Source: Rubellimicrobium thermophilum DSM 16684
GTDB taxonomy: Bacteria; Pseudomonadota; Alphaproteobacteria; Rhodobacterales; Rhodobacteraceae
Assembly: GCF_000442315.1 (NCBI RefSeq)
Contig: NZ_KE557322.1
Location: 336,447 to 400,446 of the forward strand
DNA: 64,000 nt
Direction: 5' to 3'
Shown in pieces: positions 45,339 through 53,846 of this stretch. Made by a program: the position numbers and the translations under genes. Position 1 is the stretch's first letter. Every line of letters starts with the position of its first letter. A model generated the notes under the pieces. That model was given only the letters and a program-made list of their open reading frames with translations, made no database searches and had not been told where the DNA came from.

Positions 45339-46520
45339 ATGCATGACCTGGCTTTACCTTCCTCCGGAGACGCTTCCGGGGCCGGAGACGCATGCCTCTT
45401 CGGCCTCTCCCTCTGCTCCGGCGCGGGCGGTCTCGACCTCGGGCTCGCCATCGCCATCCCCGGATATCGTGCTGTGGGCCATGTCGAACGGGAAACCTAC
45501 GCCGCAGCCACTCTCGTGGCGCGGATGGAAGACGCGTCCCTGGATCAGGCTGTTGTCTGGGACGATGTTGGAACCTTCGACGGCCGCCCGTGGCGCGGCG
45601 CGGTGGACATCGTCACTGCAGGCTATCCGTGCCAGCCTTTCTCCGTCGCGGGCAAACGCCGGGGCGCGGACGACCCGCGCCACCTCTGGCCGCATGTCGC
45701 CCGGATCGTCGGCGAGATCGAGCCGCCCTTCGTCTTCCTCGAGAACGTCGCCCATCATCTCCGCCTCGGCTTCCCCGAAGTCGCCAGCGGACTGGTCGGC
45801 ATGGGCTACCGCCTTGCGGCAGGCCTCTTCACGGCGGCGGAAGTCGGCGCGCCTCACAAGCGCGAACGTCTCTTCATCCTCGGCATTCGCGAGGGGGACG
45901 AGCTGGCCGACCCCGCGCGCCTGCTCTGGCACCCGATCGAGTGGCGGGAACCGGACGGAACTGCTGCGCCTCTGGCCGACGCCGAGGGCCAGCGCCAACG
46001 AGAACCGGCAAACGAAGCCGACGCCTTCGCAGGAAGCAGGCCAGCACGGCATGAACCTGGCGACCACGGCCGCGCTCTGGCCGACGCCGCAGACCGACAG
46101 CTTTCGCAGCAGGGGTGGCGCGCGGAAGGACGAGAAGGGTCTGGACCAGCTGGCGAGGGACTGGCCGACGCCGATGGCGAACGACGGCTGCAAGCCGAGT
46201 GCCGGCAATCGGAAGACAGCCGAACTGACCCATGCCAGTCAGATGTGGATGACGCCGACGGCACGCGATCACAAGGACGGGGCGACGAGCCTTGCGAACA
46301 CGCCTGTGAACGGCCTGCTTGGCCGCCAGGTCCTGGTGACGCCGATGGCTGGGCGCGATACCTCCGAGCCGCGCCGGACCTTGAACCCGCTGTTCGTCGA
46401 GGCGCTGATGGGCTGGCCCATCGGGTGGACCGGCTTCGGCTCTGTGGTAACGGAGTGGTCCCGCTGGTCGCGGCGCATGCGCTCCGAACTCTCGCAGCTG
46501 AACTGCTGGCCGATGGATGA
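45339..46520 (+). CDS. DNA cytosine-5 methyltransferase, with two-frame C-terminal half
   Basis: 393 aa in this frame. Motif I LFGLSLCSGAGGLDLGL, catalytic PCQP (AGYPCQPFSVAGKRRG), ENV, and motif VIII-like APHKRERLFILG are clear up to about residue 185. After that this frame is Ala/Asp/Arg-rich with repeated LADA units, ending with a motif-X-like GNGVVPLVAAHA. From 45901 the +1 frame is also fully open and encodes repeated WPTP units with a different plausible C-terminus. It starts one base after the adenine methyltransferase stop. Confidence 0.88.
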   Translation: MHDLALPSSGDASGAGDACLFGLSLCSGAGGLDLGLAIAIPGYRAVGHVERETYAAATLVARMEDASLDQAVVWDDVGTFDGRPWRGAVDIVTAGYPCQPFSVAGKRRGADDPRHLWPHVARIVGEIEPPFVFLENVAHHLRLGFPEVASGLVGMGYRLAAGLFTAAEVGAPHKRERLFILGIREGDELADPARLLWHPIEWREPDGTAAPLADAEGQRQREPANEADAFAGSRPARHEPGDHGRALADAADRQLSQQGWRAEGREGSGPAGEGLADADGERRLQAECRQSEDSRTDPCQSDVDDADGTRSQGRGDEPCEHACERPAWPPGPGDADGWARYLRAAPDLEPAVRRGADGLAHRVDRLRLCGNGVVPLVAAHALRTLAAELLADG

Positions 46521-46533
46521 GGGGGCGCGATGA
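45901..46533 (+). other. Alternative +1 frame of the cytosine methyltransferase (WPTP-repeat domain)
   Basis: Open +1 frame beginning directly after FILG. It contains SWPTPR, LWPTPRA, LWPTPQT, DWPTPMA, MWMTPTARDHKDG and then LNPLFVEALMGWPIGWTGFG, a pattern I know from the target-recognition and C-terminal part of many phage cytosine methyltransferases. Its stop (46531-46533) overlaps the ATG of the next gene as ATGA, the coupling used throughout this operon. The G5 run at 45893-45897, just before the switch, is a possible slip site. Confidence 0.6.
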
Positions 46534-46754
46534 AACAAAGCCGGGCCATGTCGCTGGTCGAGGCCATCGCCAACGTGGCGGTGGGCTACGGCGTCGCCGT
46601 CGTGACGCAGATCCTGATCTTCCCGGTATTCGGGCTGCACACGACGCTGGCGCAGAATCTCAAGATGGGCGCGGTGTTCACGGTGGTGAGCATCGCGCGC
46701 TCCTTCGCCCTGCGGCGGCTGTTCGAGGCGATCCGGGTGCGCGGAGCACGATGA
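46530..46754 (+). CDS. DUF7220-type small membrane protein
   Basis: 74 aa with two hydrophobic segments (AIANVAVGYGVAVVTQILIF and a second around VFTVVSIARSFAL). Recurrent in phages after methyltransferase genes; function unknown. Confidence 0.78.
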   Translation: MKQSRAMSLVEAIANVAVGYGVAVVTQILIFPVFGLHTTLAQNLKMGAVFTVVSIARSFALRRLFEAIRVRGAR

Positions 46755-46808
46755 GATACCGCCGCCCCATGTGGGACGGCGGCGTTGGGACCGTCGTTGT
46801 GTGCGGTG

Positions 46809-47396
46809 TCAGTCGCTCGGCAGGCTGTAGACCCGACCGCGGCCCTCGACCTTCTCCGAGGTGACTTCGAGCCCGAGCTTCTTCTTGAGCGCGCCGGCGA
46901 AGGCGCCTCGGACCGTGTGCGGCTGCCATCCGGTTTCGGTGACGATCTCCTCGATGGTCGCGCCGCCGTCGGCGCGGAGCATCTCGATCAGCTTCGCCTG
47001 CTTCGTGCCCGTGCGCGGTGTGCGCGCCTTGGGCGCAGCGTCGGCCTCGGCGGGAGCGCCCTTCGGGGCCTCCGAACTCGGCGCCTCTTCGGCGCCTGTG
47101 GGCGCGCTGTCGCCGCTCTCCGGCTCGACGCCGATGGCGGCAAGGCCCGCGTCCGTGATGCGCAGGAGGATGGCGTTGCCGTCCTCGTCGTTGCGCCAGA
47201 TCCGGTTGAGGGCGGCGTCGGCGCGGATGCGGCTGTCGGTCGTGGTCTCTGCGATCAGCCCGCGGGAGAGCAGCGCGCCCACCACCTTGGCGGCAGCGCC
47301 GCCGCGGAGGGAGCCGGGCAGCGGCAGGACGTTGCGGTCCTCGTGCTGCGCCGCGGCGCCGAGGATCAGGGCCTGAATGTCGGAAAGCTTGGTCAT
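46809..47396 (-). CDS. DUF3489-type regulatory protein
   Basis: 195 aa. Both ends look like winged-helix modules: N-terminal LSDIQALILGAAAQ and C-terminal KQAKLIEMLRADGGATIEEI with WQPHTVRGAFAGALKKKLG. A Pro/Ala/Glu linker joins them. The C-terminal part matches DUF3489. Encoded against the phage operon, as regulators often are. Confidence 0.8.
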   Translation of the reverse strand: MTKLSDIQALILGAAAQHEDRNVLPLPGSLRGGAAAKVVGALLSRGLIAETTTDSRIRADAALNRIWRNDEDGNAILLRITDAGLAAIGVEPESGDSAPTGAEEAPSSEAPKGAPAEADAAPKARTPRTGTKQAKLIEMLRADGGATIEEIVTETGWQPHTVRGAFAGALKKKLGLEVTSEKVEGRGRVYSLPSD

Positions 47397-47491
47397 GGGG
47401 TCGTCTCCGGCTTCGGCCCGCGCGGGATGCGGGGGCTTCTACGACCCCAGGCCGCGCCTCGGCGCGGCGGGAGTTCCGGCAGTGCCGGATG

Positions 47492-47716
47492 TCAGCGGGC
47501 GTGTTCGCCTTCCTTGAAGGCGCTGTCGGTGATCTCGCGCAGCTTGGCGCGGTAGTGGTTCAGGGTGCCGACATGGCCCCAGTCGATCTCGTCGGGGTGG
47601 GTGTCGAAATGGTCGGCGCTGAGGGCGGCGAGCCGCTCCAGCATCGCGTCGATCTCGAACTTGGCGGCGACGAAGGCGTCGAGGGCTTCTGAATTGTCGA
47701 CGGTGCGGCGGGGCAT
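47492..47716 (-). CDS. Small hypothetical phage protein
   Basis: 74 aa from the ATG at 47714-47716 (MPRRTVDNSEALDAFVAAK). Acidic, helical (EIDAMLERLAALSADHF). Unrecognised; part of a three-gene antisense group. Confidence 0.7.
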   Translation of the reverse strand: MPRRTVDNSEALDAFVAAKFEIDAMLERLAALSADHFDTHPDEIDWGHVGTLNHYRAKLREITDSAFKEGEHAR

Positions 47717-47745
47717 GGCGGGCCTCCTTCTCGGAGTGGTGGGGA

Positions 47746-47970
47746 TCAGGCGTCTTCGAGCGCGCTCTCGAGCTCGCTCGGCTCGCCCTCGAGCAGGCAG
47801 GCGGCCTCGAGGATCGCGTCGAGGAGGAGGCGCTGCGCTTCGGCCTCTTCCTCGCTCTGCAGCCAGCCTTCGCTGATCCGGGCGAGGTCCTGGATCTCCA
47901 GGGTGTCGCGGCGGATCAGGGCATGTGCGGCGGCGCGGATGAGGTCGGTGAGGGTGGCAGGGGCGGTCAT
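47746..47970 (-). CDS. Small hypothetical phage protein
   Basis: 74 aa from the ATG at 47968-47970 (MTAPATLTDLIRAAAHALI). Acidic C-terminus (LLEGEPSELESALEDA). Unrecognised. First gene of the antisense trio with the 47492 and 46809 genes. Confidence 0.68.
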   Translation of the reverse strand: MTAPATLTDLIRAAAHALIRRDTLEIQDLARISEGWLQSEEEAEAQRLLLDAILEAACLLEGEPSELESALEDA

Positions 47971-48083
47971 GGTCGGGGCTCCCGAGGTGAGTTGCATCGT
48001 CCTTGTGGAACCCGTGTTCGCTCTGTCCGCGCCACCCATCAAGCGAATAAGCATCTGACCAGGAACGATTTTCGGAGCCGCCG

Positions 48084-48593
48084 ATGCAGGGCATGAGCGA
48101 GCGGCAATACGCCGCGCATGCGGGGCTCTCGCGCGGGGCGATCCAGAAGGCGAAGGCGGCGGGGCGCCTCGTGCTCTTGCCAGACGGCTCCATCGACGCG
48201 GCCGCCAGCGACGCGCGGCGGGCGGAGACGACCGACCCGTCCAAGACCCGCAAGCCGTCCGGCCCGAAGCTGAAGCCCGTGCCCGAGGCGGCCGTCGCCG
48301 CTGTGGGGGAGACGCTCCGCGAGCAGGGCCTGGCGGCGCCCGCGGTCGGCGGCGGCACCACGTTCCTGCAGGCCAAGACCGCCAACGAGGTGATGAAGGC
48401 GCAGGAGCGGCGCATCCGGCTGCAGAAGCTGAAGGGCGAGCTGGTGGACCGGGCGCGGGCCGAGACGCTGATGTTCCGGCTCGCGCGCGAGGAGCGCGAT
48501 GCCTGGATCACCTGGCCCGCGCGCGTCGCTGCGCTGATGGCGGCGGAGCTGACGGCGGCGCTGGGGGCGGGGCGCAAGTGGAGGCGGCGCTGA
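48084..48593 (+). CDS. Terminase small subunit-like protein (apparent frameshift near 3' end)
   Basis: 169 aa. N-terminal HTH (SERQYAAHAGLSRGAIQKAK) recognises phage DNA; the central helix KAQERRIRLQKLKGELVDR and WPARVAALMAAELTAALG are typical of Nu1-like small terminases. The family tail (QKVLEAHVRAQLDSLAE) is encoded just downstream, 48578-48670, but in another frame. One extra G in the GGGGGCGGGG stretch (48562-48571) would restore it. As read, the protein ends prematurely with a basic tail. Confidence 0.8.
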   Translation: MQGMSERQYAAHAGLSRGAIQKAKAAGRLVLLPDGSIDAAASDARRAETTDPSKTRKPSGPKLKPVPEAAVAAVGETLREQGLAAPAVGGGTTFLQAKTANEVMKAQERRIRLQKLKGELVDRARAETLMFRLAREERDAWITWPARVAALMAAELTAALGAGRKWRRR

Positions 48594-48614
48594 TGCAGAA
48601 GGTTCTGGAAGCCC

Positions 48615-50609
48615 ATGTCCGCGCCCAGCTCGACAGCCTCGCCGAGGTCCGCACCGGGCTTGCCGGATGACCTGATCGACTTTGACGGCGCGACCGATCT
48701 CCTACGCGCCTGGTCGCGTGGGATCCGCCCCGACCCGGACCTGACGGTCTCGGAATGGGCCGACCGGCATCGCTGGCTCTCGTCACGTGCTTCGGCCGAG
48801 CCAGGGCGGTACCGCACCGCGCGCACGCCTTACATGCGCGAGATCATGGATAGGCTCAGCCCCGGCGATCCCACGCAGCGAGTGGTGTTCATGAAGGCCG
48901 CGCAGGTGGGCGCCACGGAAGCGGGGAACTGCTTCATCGGGTTTGTCATGCACCATGCGCCCGGTCCGATGCTGGCGGTCCAGCCGACGGTGGAGCTCGC
49001 CAAGCGCAACTCGCGGCAGCGGATCGACCCGCTGATCGAGGAAAGCCCGGAGCTGCGCGAGCGGGTGAAGCCTGCCCGGTCCCGCGACGCGGGCAATACC
49101 ATGCTGTCGAAGGAGTTCGCCGGCGGCATCCTGATCATGACCGGGGCCAACTCGGCGGTCGGGCTGCGGTCCACCCCGGCGCGCTACATCTTCCTCGACG
49201 AGGTCGACGCCTATCCGGCCTCGGCCGACGAGGAAGGCGATCCCGTCACGCTGGCCGAAGCGCGCTCGCTGACCTTCGCGCACCGGCGCAAGGTGTTCCT
49301 GGTCTCGACGCCGACGATCCGGGGGCTGAGCCGGATCGAGCGCGAGTTCGAGGCCTCCGACCAGCGGCGCTACTTCGTGCCCTGTCCCCATTGCGGGCAC
49401 AGGCAATGGCTGAAGTTCGAGCGGCTGCGCTGGGAGAAGGGCCGGCCGGAGACGGCGGCCTATCACTGCGAAAGCTGCGAGGCGCCCATCGCCGAGCACC
49501 AGAAGACCGCGATGCTGGCGGCGGGGGAGTGGCGCCCCACCGCCACGGCCACCGACCCGCTGACGGTGGGCTACCACCTTTCGGCGCTCTACTCGCCGGT
49601 GGGGTGGCTCAGTTGGGCGCGGATCGCGCGGGCGCATGAGGCGGCACGGCGCAGCGACGAAGCCATGCGGGCGTTCCGGAACACCATCCTCGGCGAGACC
49701 TGGATGGAAACCGGCGAGGCGCCCGACTGGCAGCGGCTGGCCGACCGCCGCGAGGCATGGGCGCCAGGCACCGTCCCCGCGGGTGGGCTGTTCCTGACCG
49801 CCGGGGCGGACGTGCAGAAGGACCGGATCGAGGTCGATGTCTGGGCCTGGGGCCGCGGGCTCGAAAGCTGGCTGGTCGATCACATCGTCATCGAGGGCGG
49901 GCCGGGCGACCCCGCCTGCTGGCAGAAGCTCACCGAGCTGCTGGGGCGCACATGGGCACACGCGAACGGCCAGCACCTGACCATCGCGCGGCTCGCCATC
50001 GACACGGGTTTCGAGACCAGCGCGGTCTATGGCTGGGCCCGGGCCGTCGGCTTCGCGCAGGTGGCGCCGGTCAAGGGCGTCGAGGGCTTCAACCGCGCGA
50101 GCCCGGTGACGGGCCCGACCTATGTGGACGCGACCGTGGCGGGCAAACGCTTGCGCCGCGGCGCCCGGCTCTGGACGGTCGCCACCGCGACATTCAAGGC
50201 CGAGAGCTATCGCTTCCTGCGCCAGGAGCGCCCGACCGCGGAGGAGATCGCGGCCGGTGCATCGTTCCCGGCCGGAACGGTGCATCTGCCGGACTGGGCG
50301 GACGGCGAGTGGCTCAAGCAGCTCACCGCCGAGCAGCTGGTGACGGTGAAGACCCGGCGCGGCTTCACGAAGCTCGAATGGCAGAAGCTGCGCGAGCGCA
50401 ACGAGGCGCTGGACTGCCGGGTCTATGCGCGCGCCGCCGCCTGGATCGCCGGCGCCGACCGCTGGCCCGAGGCGCGATGGGCCGATCTCGAGGCGCAGCT
50501 GGGGGTAACGGCGGGCGAGAAGCCCGAGGGAGCCACGCCGACCACGGCGCCGACCGCTCCGCGCATTGCATCTCGCCGGCGCATGGTGCGCTCGAGCTAC
50601 ATGAGGTGA
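48615..50609 (+). CDS. Terminase large subunit (GpA family)
   Basis: 664 aa. DNA-packaging ATPase and nuclease. YMREIMDRLSPGDPTQRVVFMKAAQVGATEAG is the adenine/Walker A-like region (near residues 75-105), YIFLDEVDAYP is Walker B, and CPHCGHRQWL with CESC forms the zinc-binding insert of GpA-type terminases. A TTG at 48660 is an alternative start, since the first 15 residues overlap the small-terminase tail. Confidence 0.95.
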   Translation: MSAPSSTASPRSAPGLPDDLIDFDGATDLLRAWSRGIRPDPDLTVSEWADRHRWLSSRASAEPGRYRTARTPYMREIMDRLSPGDPTQRVVFMKAAQVGATEAGNCFIGFVMHHAPGPMLAVQPTVELAKRNSRQRIDPLIEESPELRERVKPARSRDAGNTMLSKEFAGGILIMTGANSAVGLRSTPARYIFLDEVDAYPASADEEGDPVTLAEARSLTFAHRRKVFLVSTPTIRGLSRIEREFEASDQRRYFVPCPHCGHRQWLKFERLRWEKGRPETAAYHCESCEAPIAEHQKTAMLAAGEWRPTATATDPLTVGYHLSALYSPVGWLSWARIARAHEAARRSDEAMRAFRNTILGETWMETGEAPDWQRLADRREAWAPGTVPAGGLFLTAGADVQKDRIEVDVWAWGRGLESWLVDHIVIEGGPGDPACWQKLTELLGRTWAHANGQHLTIARLAIDTGFETSAVYGWARAVGFAQVAPVKGVEGFNRASPVTGPTYVDATVAGKRLRRGARLWTVATATFKAESYRFLRQERPTAEEIAAGASFPAGTVHLPDWADGEWLKQLTAEQLVTVKTRRGFTKLEWQKLRERNEALDCRVYARAAAWIAGADRWPEARWADLEAQLGVTAGEKPEGATPTTAPTAPRIASRRRMVRSSYMR

Positions 50610-50613
50610 TCCG

Positions 50614-50829
50614 ATGGCCACGGCCGCAGACCTCCGCGCCCGCCGCGAGGCGCTTCTGGCGCAGCGCTCCTCGGGCGTGGCCCGCGTGAGCTACGACGGC
50701 AAGACCGTGGAGTACCGTAGCCTGGCCGAGATCGACCGGGCGATCGAGGCGCTGGAGCGGGAGATCGCGGCGGCCGAGGGGCGGCGGATCGTGCGGCAGG
50801 TCCGTGTGACGACCGGCAAGGGGCTCTGA
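50614..50829 (+). CDS. Head-tail joining protein (gpW-like)
   Basis: 71 aa. ATAADLRARREALLAQRSSG and VSYDGKTVEYRSLAEIDRAI match the lambda gpW family, which plugs the portal after DNA packaging. It lies between terminase and portal genes, as expected. Confidence 0.88.
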   Translation: MATAADLRARREALLAQRSSGVARVSYDGKTVEYRSLAEIDRAIEALEREIAAAEGRRIVRQVRVTTGKGL

Positions 50830-50950
50830 TCGATGGGGCTGTTCGACAGGTTCCGCCGCCGGGCGACCGGCGGCCCCCGCGTCCTCCGGGCTTACGCGGC
50901 TCCCCCGGAGCCACGGTCCCTCCGGACTGCGCGCCCGCCTCGAGGGGGCC

Positions 50951-53446
50951 ATGGCGCGACGCCGGCTGCGGGGCTGGAACCCGCCCTTGGAGAACATCAA
51001 CGCGCTGGTGGCCTCGGGCGGGCCGCGACTGCTGGCGCGGGCGCGCGAGCTCGTGGTCACCAACGGCTATGCGGCGAACGCCTGCGAGGCCTTCGCCGCG
51101 AACCTCGTCGGCGACGGGATCAAGCCCTCGTCGCTGATCGAGGATGCGGCCCTGCGGGATCGCGTCCAGCGGCTCTGGCTGGCCTGGACCGACGAGGCGG
51201 ATGCGGACGGGCTGACCGACTTCTACGGCCTGCAGGCCATGGTGGCGCGGGAGATGTTCGTGGCCGGCGAGTGCTTCGTCCGGCTGCGGCCCCGCCGGGC
51301 CGAGGACGAGCTGACGGTCCCACTGCAGATGCAGCTCCTGCAATCGGAGATGCTGCCCTTCGAGAAGACCGGCACCGCGGCGAACGGGAACCGGCTGCGC
51401 TGCGGGATCGAGTTCGACGCGATCGGCCGGCGCGTGGCCTATCACTTCCGCCGCCGCCATCCGGGCGACAGCACCGATCAGGGCGCGGTCATCCCCGAGA
51501 CGGTACGGGTGCCGGCCGGGGACGTGCTGCACATCTATCGCCCCATCGATGCGGGCCAGATCCGCGGCCTGCCGCATGTGGCGCCGGCCATGGTGCGGCT
51601 GTTCCTGCTCGACCAGTACGACGACGCCGAGCTCGACCGAAAGAAGACCGCAGCGATGTTCGCGGGCTTCATCACCAAGACCGCGCCCGAAGAGCCCCTG
51701 ATGGGAGAGGCCGAGGCGGATCTGGACGGCGCGACCATTGCGAGCCTCGAGCCCGGCACGATGCAGGTGCTGCTGCCGGGCGAGGACGTGAAGTTCTCGT
51801 CGCCGGCCGATGTCGGCGGCGGCTACGAGGCGTTCCAGTACCGGACGCTGCTCGCCGTCTCGGCCTCGCTGGGGCTGCCCTACCACCTCGTCACCGGCGA
51901 CGTCCGGCAGGCGAACTATTCCAGCCTGCGGGCCGAGCTCGTGGAGTTCCGCCGCCGCGTGCAGCAGCTCCAGCACGGGGTGCTGGCGCATCAGCTCTGC
52001 CGTCCGATCTGGGCGCGCTGGATGGAGACGGCGGTGCTGGCGGGTGCGCTCGACCTGCCGGGGTATGCGGCAGCGCCAGGGCGGTTCCGCGCGGTGCAGT
52101 GGATCCCGCCGCGCTGGGACTGGGTCGATCCGCTGAAGGACATCCAGGCGCAGGTGCTGGCGATGGAGGCGGGCATCACCTCGCGGCGCAAGGTGGTCGA
52201 GGCGACCGGATACGACGTCGAGGAGGTCGACCGCGAGAACGCCGCTGATGCCGCGCGCGCGACGGCTCTCGGCCTGCGCTACCGCACCAGCCCCGGCGAG
52301 ACGCAGGGCGCCCGCGCGACGCCGGCGACCCGGGCGAGCCCGGTGATGGCGCCGGCAACGACACGGACGACGGCGCCGACGCGACCGGTCCGGCCACCGA
52401 ACAGGAGTGACGACATGGCAAGCTGGTATGCGATCCGCGCCCGCGACGGCGGCGCGGAAGTGGCGATCCATGACGAGATCGGGGCGCAGGGCGTCTCGGC
52501 GAAGGGCTTCCTCGCGGAACTCGGCGCGATCCCGGACGGGGCGCCGATCCTTGTGCGGATCAACAGCCCCGGCGGATCGGTCTTCGACGCGGTCGCGATC
52601 CACAACGCCCTGAAGCGCCACGCAGGCACCGTCACCGTCTGGATCGACGGGATCGCCGCCTCGGCCGCCTCCTATGTGGCGATGGCCGGCGACGAGATCG
52701 TCATGCCCGAGAACGCCTTCCTGATGATCCACGATCCGGCGGGGCTGGTCATGGGCACGGCCGCCGACATGCGGGCGATGGCCGAGACGCTCGACAAGAT
52801 CGCCGCCACCATGGTCCGCGGCTATGCTGCCCGCGCGGGCCGCCCCGAGGACGAAATCGCCGCGCTGATGGCGGCCGAGACCTGGTTCGACGCCGGGGAG
52901 GCGCTGGCCGCGGGCCTCGCCACGCGGATCGCCGAGCCCGTGCGCATCGCCGCCCGCTTCGACATCGCCCGCTTCCGCAACGCGCCCCCGGCGCTGGTCG
53001 AGGCGGTCGCGGCCGGTGCGGACCCCGTCGAAACCGTTCCGGACGGGAACGGTTCGGAGGGGCCCGCGGCCGAGGGCGGAGCGGTGGACGAGGATGCCGG
53101 TGCCGCCGATCCGGCGCCGCAGCCGGGCAGCGCCGGCGCGGGTGTCTCGGAAGGCAACAGCCTTCCGGCCACGAATGATGCAGCCCCCGACGCCGATGTC
53201 ATCCGCGCCGAGGCCATGGCCCATGCCCGCGCCGTGGTCGATCTCTGCTGCCTCGCCGGTCTGCCGCAGATGGCGTCCCGCTTCCTCGCCGAGGGCGCAA
53301 GCCTAGAGGAGGTCCGTGCAGCCCTACTGGCCGCCCGCGCCGAGGCCGAGCCCGAGATCGCGCCCCATCACCCGCAGCCCGGCCGCTCCTCGGCCGCGCG
53401 CCCCTGGGGCGAGATCGTCGCCCGCACCTTCAAGCTGAAAGGATAA
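50951..53446 (+). CDS. Phage portal protein, open frame continuing into ClpP-like protease
   Basis: 831 aa as read. Residues 1 to about 440 are a lambda gpB-type portal (RRLRGWNPPLENINALVASG, LHIYRPIDAGQIRGLPHVAP, LGLPYHLVTGDV). From residue 489 the S49/S14-type head protease follows without a stop. A more natural portal N-terminus (MGLFDRFRRR) starts at 50833 in another frame directly after gpW, and a natural acidic portal C-terminus (GNDTDDGADATG, stop at 52408-52410) is also in that other frame. The fused frame may therefore reflect two compensating single-base changes rather than a real fusion. Confidence 0.82.
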   Translation: MARRRLRGWNPPLENINALVASGGPRLLARARELVVTNGYAANACEAFAANLVGDGIKPSSLIEDAALRDRVQRLWLAWTDEADADGLTDFYGLQAMVAREMFVAGECFVRLRPRRAEDELTVPLQMQLLQSEMLPFEKTGTAANGNRLRCGIEFDAIGRRVAYHFRRRHPGDSTDQGAVIPETVRVPAGDVLHIYRPIDAGQIRGLPHVAPAMVRLFLLDQYDDAELDRKKTAAMFAGFITKTAPEEPLMGEAEADLDGATIASLEPGTMQVLLPGEDVKFSSPADVGGGYEAFQYRTLLAVSASLGLPYHLVTGDVRQANYSSLRAELVEFRRRVQQLQHGVLAHQLCRPIWARWMETAVLAGALDLPGYAAAPGRFRAVQWIPPRWDWVDPLKDIQAQVLAMEAGITSRRKVVEATGYDVEEVDRENAADAARATALGLRYRTSPGETQGARATPATRASPVMAPATTRTTAPTRPVRPPNRSDDMASWYAIRARDGGAEVAIHDEIGAQGVSAKGFLAELGAIPDGAPILVRINSPGGSVFDAVAIHNALKRHAGTVTVWIDGIAASAASYVAMAGDEIVMPENAFLMIHDPAGLVMGTAADMRAMAETLDKIAATMVRGYAARAGRPEDEIAALMAAETWFDAGEALAAGLATRIAEPVRIAARFDIARFRNAPPALVEAVAAGADPVETVPDGNGSEGPAAEGGAVDEDAGAADPAPQPGSAGAGVSEGNSLPATNDAAPDADVIRAEAMAHARAVVDLCCLAGLPQMASRFLAEGASLEEVRAALLAARAEAEPEIAPHHPQPGRSSAARPWGEIVARTFKLKG
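52415..53446 (+). CDS. Head maturation protease (ClpP-like) with scaffold-like tail
   Basis: The ATG at 52415 has a strong ribosome-binding site (AGGAGTGA), so this protease can be made on its own, in the same frame as the portal ORF. Motifs: VRINSPGGSVFDAVAIHNAL, the catalytic serine in GIAASAASYVAMAG, and MIHDPAG with the histidine. About 344 aa; the C-terminal third (acidic, Gly/Ala-rich then helical) may act as an internal scaffold, as in lambda gpC/Nu3. Confidence 0.85.
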   Translation: MASWYAIRARDGGAEVAIHDEIGAQGVSAKGFLAELGAIPDGAPILVRINSPGGSVFDAVAIHNALKRHAGTVTVWIDGIAASAASYVAMAGDEIVMPENAFLMIHDPAGLVMGTAADMRAMAETLDKIAATMVRGYAARAGRPEDEIAALMAAETWFDAGEALAAGLATRIAEPVRIAARFDIARFRNAPPALVEAVAAGADPVETVPDGNGSEGPAAEGGAVDEDAGAADPAPQPGSAGAGVSEGNSLPATNDAAPDADVIRAEAMAHARAVVDLCCLAGLPQMASRFLAEGASLEEVRAALLAARAEAEPEIAPHHPQPGRSSAARPWGEIVARTFKLKG

Positions 53447-53450
53447 GCGC

Positions 53451-53822
53451 ATGACCACCCTCGTCGAAGGCCCCCATCCGGGCGGCTTCCTCGTCTGGGA
53501 AGTCCTCCGCGACTACACCCGCGAGACCGTCACCCTTGCCTCCGGGGCAGGCAAGCTCGCCCCCGGCACGGTGCTCGGGAAGATCACCACGGGCGGAAAA
53601 TACACCGTGCTGACGCCGGGGGCCTCCAACGGCAGCCAGAACGCCGCTGGTATTCTCTGGGGTCAGGCCGATGCCACCGATGCCGATGCGCCGGGGGTCG
53701 TGCTCGTCCGCGGCCCGGCCATCGTCAACCGCCACGAGATCCTTTGGCCCGACGGCATCACCGAACCCCAGACCGCCACCGCCATCGCCGCGCTCGCGGC
53801 GCTCGGCATCCTCCTGCGCTGA
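53451..53822 (+). CDS. Head decoration protein (lambda gpD-like)
   Basis: 123 aa. FLVWEVLRDYTRETVTLASG, LAPGTVLGKITTGGKY and VVLVRGPAIVNRHEILWPDG match the HDPD family of capsid-stabilising proteins. Placed between protease and capsid genes. Confidence 0.9.
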   Translation: MTTLVEGPHPGGFLVWEVLRDYTRETVTLASGAGKLAPGTVLGKITTGGKYTVLTPGASNGSQNAAGILWGQADATDADAPGVVLVRGPAIVNRHEILWPDGITEPQTATAIAALAALGILLR

Positions 53823-53846
53823 GCGCGCCCGGGAAAGGACATCCTC

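Noticed and set aside
46520-46530. Treating the cytosine methyltransferase +1 frame as a pure mirror artefact
   Set aside because: Considered because GC-rich genes often open a second frame, but the repeated WPTP units, the GWPIGWT end and the ATGA coupling argue that it is more than chance; kept as a finding instead.
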